Positions 6,366 through 11,296 of a DNA stretch of 11,296 bases are shown here, piece by piece; position 1 is the stretch's first letter, and each line of letters opens with the position of its first letter. The notes beneath the pieces were generated by a model, which worked only from the letters and a program-made list of their open reading frames with translations, was not told the DNA's origin and searched no databases. The stretch is from Hyphomicrobiales bacterium (GTDB lineage: Bacteria > Pseudomonadota > Alphaproteobacteria > Rhizobiales > Beijerinckiaceae). The DNA lies in NCBI GenBank assembly GCA_015655535.1, contig JAATEW010000355.1, positions 1 through 11,296 of the forward strand. Reading direction: 5' to 3'. Made by a program: the position numbers and the translations under genes.

Positions 6366-6701
6366 TTGACCTCCGATGCCGACGGGCAGGCCTTTGGTCC
6401 GGGCAGCATTACCGCTGTCCGGCTTCTCTTTTCGCGCGGCGACGGCACGTTTCTCGTCGAGCGCGAAGAAGATTATTCGCTCTTCAACGTCGAGCGTTTC
6501 TGCTGGATGAACGCGGGCTCCATGTTCGAGGAGCTTGGCGAATTCGAAGGCGCCGAAGAGATGCAATCCTGGCCGACGCGCGACGCCTTCGACGCTTGGG
6601 CACAAACGCCTGAGAACCGGGCAACCCTGGCGGGCCATGCCGGGAGCCTCATTATCGGCTATGTGGGACCACACCGTCTGTCGGACAATGCAGGGGCCTA
6701 G
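6366..6701 (+). CDS. Unknown 111-residue protein with TTG start abutting the previous stop
   Basis: No family recognised. The product is an acidic alpha/beta-looking protein: a strand-rich start (ITAVRLLFSRGDGTFLVEREEDYSLFNVERFCW), an acidic segment (MFEELGEFEGAEEM), a Trp-rich helix (WPTRDAFDAWAQTPENRATLAG) and a hydrophobic end (SLIIGYVGPHRL). The codon before TTG (6366-6368) is the TAA of the upstream gene in the same frame, and no ATG or GTG occurs before 6507. Re-initiation at the TTG is therefore the best start. The stop TAG (6699-6701) is formed by the left end of a MITE-like insertion. Without the insertion the frame would stop at the same codon as TAA, so the protein is not shortened. 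Codon use matches its neighbours. Confidence 0.68.
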   Translation: MTSDADGQAFGPGSITAVRLLFSRGDGTFLVEREEDYSLFNVERFCWMNAGSMFEELGEFEGAEEMQSWPTRDAFDAWAQTPENRATLAGHAGSLIIGYVGPHRLSDNAGA

Positions 6702-6920
6702 GGTCAAGACCCAATCTGCATGATCAGAGGATTGTCATTGCGAGCCAACGGGTCCGGCCGTAGCCCGTCGCTTGCGACGAGCGTCGTAAATGACGCCCTA
6801 TCGCCGGCCCGGTGACAGGCTCCGCGAAGCAATCCAGAATAACCATTCAGGCGTTTGCCCTGGCTTGCTTCGTCGCCCTGCTCCTCGCCATGACGGCCCT
6901 TTAATTGAGTCCTGACCCTA
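6699..6920. mobile_element. MITE-like palindromic insertion of about 222 bp
   Basis: Terminal inverted repeats match at 15 of 17 positions: TAGGGTCAAGACCCAAT at the left (6699-6715) and, read on the other strand, TAGGGTCAGGACTCAAT at the right (6920-6904). Both ends carry TA, the target duplicated by IS630/mariner-type transposases. Inside are nested inverted repeats: GTCATTGCGAG (6734-6744) against CTCGCCATGAC (6884-6894), and CGAAGCAATCCAG (6825-6837) against CTGGCTTGCTTCG (6860-6872). These inner motifs look like the GTCATTGCGAGC...GAAGCAATCC repeats widespread in alphaproteobacteria. There is no transposase frame, so it is non-autonomous. It separates the 111-residue gene from the AhpD-like gene. 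Confidence 0.7.
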
Positions 6921-6939
6921 AATCACGGGAACTTTGCCA

Positions 6940-7332
6940 ATGACGATTCTGATCGAGGAAAGCGAAGCCTCACCCGAGGTAAAGGCGATTTACGAAGACA
7001 TTAAGGCCGTCCGAAAGGTCGATTGGGTCAATAATTTCTGGAAGGCCATGGCGCGCCATCCAGCGACGCTGAAACGCATGTGGGACAATATCAAACAGGT
7101 GATGGCGCCGGGCGCGATCGATCCGCTGACCAAGGAAATGATCTATATCGCGGTCAGCGTCACCAATAATTCCCGCTATTGCATAGCCTCGCATTCGGCC
7201 GCCGCACGCGCCAAGGGGATGACGGAAGAGCAATATGCCGAATTGCTCGCGGTGATCGGGCTCGCCAACGAAACGAACCGCCTCGTCCATGGCTATGACG
7301 TGCCAGTCGATCCGCAATTTTCGACCGACTAA
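6940..7332 (+). CDS. Carboxymuconolactone decarboxylase / AhpD-like protein with a single active-site Cys
   Basis: Small all-helical protein (130 residues) of the CMD/AhpD superfamily. Members act as thiol peroxidase partners or as decarboxylases. The core is LTKEMIYIAVSVTNNSRYCIASHSAAARAKGMTEE-like, split here as LTKEMIYIAVSV and NNSRYCIASH with a following Ala-rich helix. In AhpD the motif is C-x2-C-x3-H. Here the first Cys is Ser (S-R-Y-C-I-A-S-H), leaving one Cys and the His, so a CxxC dithiol cycle is not possible. The ATG at 6940 has a GGGA upstream; a TTG at 6934 is unlikely. The MITE ends 19 nt before the start, so its present promoter may lie in the element. Its stop overlaps that of the convergent PEBP gene. 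Confidence 0.85.
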   Translation: MTILIEESEASPEVKAIYEDIKAVRKVDWVNNFWKAMARHPATLKRMWDNIKQVMAPGAIDPLTKEMIYIAVSVTNNSRYCIASHSAAARAKGMTEEQYAELLAVIGLANETNRLVHGYDVPVDPQFSTD

Positions 7333-7904
7333 ACGCGCTCATAGATACCGGTCAATTTGCCTCGTGCGAGCAGAACATCGGCCATTTGCGCGATGACCGT
7401 TTCCAAATCCGCCTTCTCCGGCAAATCCAATTGTTGTCGCGCCGCGAAGATCTGAAACACATAGCGATGCGGGCCATGGCCCCGGACGGGGCGGGGCCCG
7501 GCATAGCCTATATGGCCCCTAAAGCCGCGGCCAAATCGGAAAGGCGGATTTGTTTCCGGTTTCAGACTGCCTTCGGGCACGCCTTGCAGGTCGGACGGGA
7601 TGCCGATCACGATAAGATGCACGACAGGACGCGGCAAGGGCGCGTCGGGGTCTTGCATGATGAGCACAAGCTCCTTCGTGCCGAGCGGCACATTCGACCA
7701 TTCGAGCGGCGGCGAAATATTATCGCCAACGCCTTGGCCCGCATAAAGCCGCGGCATCGGGCCATTCTCGTTGAAGGCCGGGCTCGTGAGCGACATGGTT
7801 TCGGGCGCGCTGGAGATGCGCGGATCGTTGCAGGCGAGAGAGCGGTCGCCCGCTCTGACCCGCCAGAGCCAATGCCCGATCATGCGCTCAACAGCAGGAG
7901 TCAT
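7329..7904 (-). CDS. PEBP-family (YbhB/YbcL) phosphatidylethanolamine-binding-like protein
   Basis: Cytoplasmic protein of 191 residues with the PEBP/RKIP fold; bacterial members (YbhB, YbcL) have no settled function. Diagnostic segments are the strand VLIMQDPDAP (80-89) with pocket Asp and following His96 in RPVVHLIVIGIP, and GPRPVRGHGPHRYVFQIFAA (136-155), the usual G-P-x-P-x-G-x-G-x-H-R-Y signature. There is no signal peptide. The ATG (7902-7904) overlaps the upstream transporter stop as ATGA and has a strong AAGGAGG, so the two are translationally coupled. The frame runs far upstream of this start, but that part is antisense-like shadow of the transporter gene. The TAG stop (7329-7331) overlaps the TAA of the convergent AhpD-like gene. 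Confidence 0.9.
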   Translation of the reverse strand: MTPAVERMIGHWLWRVRAGDRSLACNDPRISSAPETMSLTSPAFNENGPMPRLYAGQGVGDNISPPLEWSNVPLGTKELVLIMQDPDAPLPRPVVHLIVIGIPSDLQGVPEGSLKPETNPPFRFGRGFRGHIGYAGPRPVRGHGPHRYVFQIFAARQQLDLPEKADLETVIAQMADVLLARGKLTGIYERV

Positions 7905-8998
7905 GTCTCCTCCTTCAAAACGCCCATGCGTCTGACGACAAAGCGCGAGACGCTCGGGCCGGTAACCACCACCAGGATGAAACGCGCGGTTTGCAACGCC
8001 ATGATAAAGGGCACGTCCACCCTGCTTGAGACGGCGATGATCGCAATCGAATCCGCGCCGCCGGGGCTTGTCGCCAGATAGGCGGTCAAGGGATCGACGC
8101 CGGCCGCGAAGGTCAAGATCACCGCGAAGAGTCCGCAGATCGCCATCAGCGCCAGAATCGAAAGCAGCACTTTCGGCAACGCGCGTGCCGCGTGCGTCAA
8201 GATGGAGCGTGTAAAGTGAAGCCCTATGCTCCAGCCGACAAGCGCATAGCTGACGGCAAGCAGCCAGGGCGGCAGTTCGATCGTCAAAATGCCCATGCCT
8301 TGCAATATGGCCCCGACGATCAGAGGCAACAGCAAGGCTCCGGCAGGCATGCGCAGACGATGCGCGACCAAGGCGCTGGTCCAGCCGACCGCCAAAGTTT
8401 CGACCAAGGACAGCCAGGCGACCGGCGGAAACCAGTCGATGGCCATAGAAGCGGCGGCGACCGGCGGCAGGCAGAGCCGCGCCACAGCGGAGGCAAAACC
8501 AGCGACGAGCACGATCCGCAAATATTGCATGAAGGCGACAAGCCGCATGTCGCCGCCATAGGCCGAGGCCATCAGCACTTGCGCCGTCGCCGCGCCCGGC
8601 GACGAGCCCCAGATGGCCGTCGTGCCAGGCAGCACCTGCTGGCGCGCAAGAAGATAGCCAAGTCCATTGGCCGCCAGAATGACAGAGAAGGCCGCCGCTA
8701 GAAGGACCGGCCAATCATGAATCATCTCGCCGAGGATCGATGGCGAGAGGCTGCGCGCGATCATCACGCCGATCACGCCTTGCGCCAGAATGAACGGCAG
8801 TTGCGGCACCCGCACCGAGGCTTCGCCCGCGGCCACGAGGATCGCTGCGATCATCGGTCCGAGCAGCAGAGCGGCCGGTAGATGCAAAAGCTCCAGCGGC
8901 AAGGTGATGAGACAGGAGAGGAGAAGTAAGAGGCCCCATTGAACATGGCCCCCGCGATGGCCAATCGAAATGTGAGCGAGCCGCATTGGCCGGAACAT
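7901..8998 (-). CDS. AbrB-family (PF05145-type) multispanning membrane transporter
   Basis: Integral inner-membrane protein of 365 residues with about ten hydrophobic helices in two repeated halves. The family is often called AbrB or, wrongly, ammonia monooxygenase; its substrate is not established. Typical segments are LPAALLLGPMIAAILVA and LPQLPFILAQGVIGVMIARSL-like sequence near the start, GTTAIWGSSPGAATAQVLMA with the paired TSPGGADSIAIIA in the second half, and MALQTARFILVVVTGP near the end. The two S-P-G-G/A motifs are the internal repeat mark. I use the ATG at 8998 (AAAGG upstream). An ATG at 8986 is possible, and the frame open to 9217 adds low-complexity Arg/Leu residues from the intergenic hairpin and from sequence antisense to the Gly-rich gene's frame. 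It forms a two-gene operon with the PEBP gene. Confidence 0.85.
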   Translation of the reverse strand: MFRPMRLAHISIGHRGGHVQWGLLLLLSCLITLPLELLHLPAALLLGPMIAAILVAAGEASVRVPQLPFILAQGVIGVMIARSLSPSILGEMIHDWPVLLAAAFSVILAANGLGYLLARQQVLPGTTAIWGSSPGAATAQVLMASAYGGDMRLVAFMQYLRIVLVAGFASAVARLCLPPVAAASMAIDWFPPVAWLSLVETLAVGWTSALVAHRLRMPAGALLLPLIVGAILQGMGILTIELPPWLLAVSYALVGWSIGLHFTRSILTHAARALPKVLLSILALMAICGLFAVILTFAAGVDPLTAYLATSPGGADSIAIIAVSSRVDVPFIMALQTARFILVVVTGPSVSRFVVRRMGVLKEET

Positions 8999-9045
8999 AA
9001 TATGTCTTACCTTTGGGCGAAACGGATCCATTCCCCCCGATTGGT

Positions 9046-9067
9046 CCCGCCGGCGCAGGCCGGCGGG
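9046..9067. terminator. Strong GC-rich hairpin between the AbrB-family and Gly-rich genes
   Basis: CCCGCCGGC (9046-9054) and GCCGGCGGG (9059-9067) form a perfect 9-bp stem with a GCAG tetraloop. On the plus strand it is followed by GCTTCTTGTCT, moderately T-rich. On the minus strand, the coding direction here, no T-run follows. It lies after the Gly-rich gene and before the AbrB-family gene, so it probably limits read-through or stabilises the Gly-rich transcript's 3' end. Confidence 0.45.
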
Positions 9068-9111
9068 GCTTCTTGTCTCTGCGGCATCCAATTCACGAGC
9101 CGCGGCCTTTA

Positions 9112-9438
9112 TCAATAGCCGTAATATCCCGGATAGCCATAATAGCCGCAACCATAGGGATAGCCGTAGGGGTAACCGTAGCCGTAGGGACCGCAGCCGC
9201 CCCAGTAGCCGCCCCATCCCCAGCCGCGGCGGCCCCAGCCACGACCGACGAAGCCGCGACCGCCCCAGCCGCCATGCCAGCCACCAAAACCACGACCCCC
9301 GAAGCCATGTCCGCCAAAGCCGCCATGGCCGCCAAAGCCGCCGCGCGCTTCGGCCGGAATGGACGACGTCACTGTGGCCGCCCCTAATGCGAGAGCAGCC
9401 GTGCCGGCCAGAACAATCGTTTTCAATGATCCATTCAT
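9112..9438 (-). CDS. Secreted Gly/Tyr-rich low-complexity protein
   Basis: Exported protein of 108 residues with no recognised domain. A Sec signal peptide (1-31, ending IPAEA) precedes a mature chain of two low-complexity zones. The first (32-77) has GFGGHGGFGG-type units with scattered His, Trp and Arg. The second (78-108) has PYGYGYPYG-type units ending GYYGY. Two Cys (82 and 97) flank the YGYP core and could form a disulfide. The ATG has a textbook AAGGAG at 8-nt spacing. Similar composition is seen in sulfur-globule envelope proteins and in many uncharacterised Hyphomicrobiales periplasmic proteins; composition alone cannot choose. It is monocistronic between hairpins at 9046-9067 and 9606-9627. 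Confidence 0.75.
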   Translation of the reverse strand: MNGSLKTIVLAGTAALALGAATVTSSIPAEARGGFGGHGGFGGHGFGGRGFGGWHGGWGGRGFVGRGWGRRGWGWGGYWGGCGPYGYGYPYGYPYGCGYYGYPGYYGY

Positions 9439-9605
9439 TCTCTGGACTCCTTAACTGGACGCGTCATGCGAACGTCATGATCGTCAACGCATCGCATCAT
9501 GTCCCCATCAATCTGGCTACGATTTGATTTCACACGGCTGGGCTTTTATTTTTGCCCTGCACACGATGTTTTGATCTTTAGCCTGCCCGTGACAGGTGCC
9601 TTCGC

Positions 9606-9627
9606 GCCGGCCACGATCGCGGCCGGC
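9606..9627. repeat. GC-rich inverted repeat in the gap between the Gly-rich and diguanylate cyclase genes
   Basis: GCCGGCC (9606-9612) and GGCCGGC (9621-9627) form a 7-bp stem with an 8-nt loop that is itself nearly palindromic (ACGATCGC). It lies downstream of the diguanylate cyclase stop and upstream of the Gly-rich gene, where a terminator would be expected. No T-run follows on either strand. The remainder of 9439-9685 shows no convincing gene or promoter. Confidence 0.35.
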
Positions 9628-9685
9628 CAATGTTTCGGCACCGCGTCCGAGGCGCTGAAGCATCAGGCATACGCTTCACAGATCT

Positions 9686-11296
9686 TTACATAGCGAAGCC
9701 CTCTTCGGCAGTGGATTTCTGAGCGAGTTCGACGCGATTGCGGCCGCCGACCTTAGCCTGATAAAGAGCGGCATCCGCACGGTTGATGAAAGATTCCGCC
9801 GTGTCCGCCTCGGTAAATTGAGCCACGCCGAAACTGCAAGTCACCCTTTGAGGTCCGTCAAAGACGGCGCGCTCGATGTCATTGCGCAATTTCTCCGAAG
9901 CCAAATAGGCGAGCGCGCCGGTGGTTCCGGGCAGCACAAGGACAAACTCTTCGCCGCCCCAGCGCGCGATCAAATCCGTGCTCCTGATCCGGGCCGCGAC
10001 GAATTGCGAGAGATCGATCAGAACCTTGTCGCCCGTCTGATGGCCGAACGTGTCGTTGATGTCCTTGAAATGGTCGATGTCGTAAAGCACCAGGGACAGC
10101 GGCGTCTCATAGCGCTCGGCCCGCAACATTTCATTGGCTAGCGCCTGATCGAATTGCAGCCGATTGGACAGGCCGGTGAGCGGGTCCGTGGTCGCCTGGA
10201 ACTTGAGATCGCGGGCCAGTTTTTGCAATTCGAGACGCTTGTCCATCTCGACCCTGTCGCGCATCCAGCGCTCTTTGCCGAAAAGATAGATCAAGGCCAT
10301 GATCGCCGTCAGAAAGGTGATGACAATTCCCAAGACACGGCTCGCGAATATCTCCTGCGTCGGGTTCAATATCACCAGGGACCATTGGCTCGCATGTACG
10401 AACCGGCGGCGCAGATAATCGTGCGCGCCATCGACGGCGGTCCATGTCGCGTCTTCGATCTCGCGTTTCATCAAGGGCCGGTTGTTCAGCGTGCCGAGTT
10501 CCGCGGCCACCGTCGCTGCCGTGTCAGACGCTAGCGGCCAAAACGGCCGGAACAGCATCTTTGGCTGGTTCGTCAGCACGATGACGCCATTGGGATCGAT
10601 GAAAAAATAAGGACGGTCGAACTCCCGCAGATCGGCGTCGAAACCTTTGAGGGATTTTTTGAGGACGGCGACACCAATGATTCCGCCGGCCTTGTCGCGG
10701 ATCGGATAGCTCGCATAAAAATCCAGCTCCTTTGCCACCGCGTCGAACGCGAAGTGACGGCCGAGTTCGCCCGCAAGCGATGTTTTAAAGTAAGGCTCTG
10801 AACCGATATTTTGCGGCGCGGGTTTGGTTCCCTCACGCTCGAAAGACATGACGATCCTTCCGGATCTGTCGAATATCGTGCCGCGCTTCGCACCCGACAC
10901 ATCGACATCGAGATCCAACATCGATTTGGCGCGTGCCGTGTCCTCCGAACTTCCGCCAGCCAATGTGGACTGCACGGAAGGCGCGCCGGCGAGCGATTTC
11001 ACCATGGCTTCCAAGGAGGCGGTCTCGCCGTCAAGGTGGCTCGCGATCAGATCAATGTCGGCCCGCGCCGTCATCTGCGCATTTTGCTTGTAAATTTCGC
11101 CGAGAAATTCCGTCAGGATCCACCCACCTACGAGAATGATCGTCATCGCCACGAGCGTCCAGGTGAACTGCTGGCGCAGATAGGCGGTGTAACGCTCATT
11201 GGAGACCTTCAGAATAAGCTGATGTCCCCAGATCACCCAGATCAAAAGCGCGATCGCGCAGGCGAGAAAACCGCGCACGAGCTGAATCGGCAGTCC
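9686..11296 (-). CDS. Membrane diguanylate cyclase with DctB-like periplasmic PDC/dCache sensor, 5' end outside the window
   Basis: Enzyme making cyclic di-GMP from two GTP, controlled by a periplasmic sensor. Counting from a GTG at 11276-11278, helices lie at about 4-22 and 39-58. A periplasmic region (about 60-312) with DctB/dCache features follows (IFDRSGRIVMSFEREG, then IGSEPYFKTSLAGELGRHFAFDAVAKELDFYASYPI-type sequence, split here at FDAVAK), then a third helix (316-334) and a GGDEF domain. The active site is intact: D400-I-D402-H-F-K, GGEEF at 441-445, and an inhibitory I-site R432-S-T-D435 exactly five residues before it, so product inhibition is expected. The frame stays open through the window edge, and the two leading helices suggest more membrane segments upstream; the GTG is probably not the start. 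The ligand is unknown; DctB relatives sense C4-dicarboxylates. Confidence 0.88.
   Translation of the reverse strand, partial: GLPIQLVRGFLACAIALLIWVIWGHQLILKVSNERYTAYLRQQFTWTLVAMTIILVGGWILTEFLGEIYKQNAQMTARADIDLIASHLDGETASLEAMVKSLAGAPSVQSTLAGGSSEDTARAKSMLDLDVDVSGAKRGTIFDRSGRIVMSFEREGTKPAPQNIGSEPYFKTSLAGELGRHFAFDAVAKELDFYASYPIRDKAGGIIGVAVLKKSLKGFDADLREFDRPYFFIDPNGVIVLTNQPKMLFRPFWPLASDTAATVAAELGTLNNRPLMKREIEDATWTAVDGAHDYLRRRFVHASQWSLVILNPTQEIFASRVLGIVITFLTAIMALIYLFGKERWMRDRVEMDKRLELQKLARDLKFQATTDPLTGLSNRLQFDQALANEMLRAERYETPLSLVLYDIDHFKDINDTFGHQTGDKVLIDLSQFVAARIRSTDLIARWGGEEFVLVLPGTTGALAYLASEKLRNDIERAVFDGPQRVTCSFGVAQFTEADTAESFINRADAALYQAKVGGRNRVELAQKSTAEEGFAM

Noticed and set aside
5424..6707. 427-codon minus-strand frame spanning the receptor end, the Rieske gene and the small unknown genes
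   Set aside because: It crosses gene boundaries and Shine-Dalgarno sites of well-supported plus-strand genes, and shows no domain. The recognisable Rieske motif on the plus strand decides the coding strand.
7905..8714. Upstream extension of the PEBP frame
   Set aside because: The extension is out of frame within the AbrB-family gene on the same strand. The ATGA overlap and AAGGAGG place the true start at 7904.
9093..9335. Ala/Met-rich frames overlapping the Gly-rich gene
   Set aside because: They are frame-shifted reads of GCC/GGC-rich low-complexity DNA; only the frame with a signal peptide and a strong ribosome site is credible.
9499..9693. 64-codon plus-strand frame between the Gly-rich and cyclase genes
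   Set aside because: It has no ribosome site, mixed composition, and runs through a GC-rich inverted repeat into the 3' end of the cyclase gene; there is no sign of coding.
1..11296. CRISPR array, integrase, toxin-antitoxin or phage genes
   Set aside because: No regularly spaced direct repeats, recombinase motifs or paired small toxin genes were seen on either strand.

Overview
The window looks like chromosomal DNA of an alphaproteobacterium, most likely Hyphomicrobiales (a Beijerinckiaceae-like methylotroph or relative). This is inferred from GC-rich coding with AT-rich promoters, an AztAB-type zinc transporter, a DmeF-type CDF exporter, and short dispersed palindromes of a kind common in that order. 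No rRNA, tRNA or CRISPR array was found.

Left part (1-5600), metal homeostasis. A leftward operon encodes an unlisted 43-residue one-helix peptide, an AztA-like ATPase and an AztB-like permease, joined by two ATGA stop/start overlaps. The permease frame is stopped by an amber codon where the family continues. Divergent from it is a Zur-type Fur-family repressor. Then come a DmeF-type CDF exporter (leftward) and a TonB-dependent receptor (rightward) sharing a divergent promoter. The operon promoter and the receptor promoter carry the same 15-bp near-palindrome (13/15 identical) beside a TTGAC -35 element. I read these as Zur operators, which would place outer-membrane uptake, inner-membrane uptake and Zur in one regulon, with the exporter embedded in it.

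Middle part (5670-7332), an undescribed small operon. It holds a Rieske-like ferredoxin whose fourth cluster ligand is Asp instead of His, a 75-residue helical protein, a 111-residue unknown whose TTG start directly follows the previous stop codon, and a carboxymuconolactone decarboxylase/AhpD-like protein lacking the first Cys of its CxxC. A 222-bp MITE-like palindromic element (6699-6920) has inserted into a TA that was part of the 111-residue gene's stop codon. Removing it in silico puts the last gene 18 nt downstream, so the four genes probably formed one transcription unit.

Right part (7329-11296), all leftward. An AbrB-family membrane protein is translationally coupled to a PEBP-family (YbhB/YbcL) protein whose stop codon overlaps that of the convergent AhpD-like gene. 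Next are a secreted Gly/Tyr-rich low-complexity protein and a membrane diguanylate cyclase with a DctB-like periplasmic sensor, whose 5' end leaves the window.
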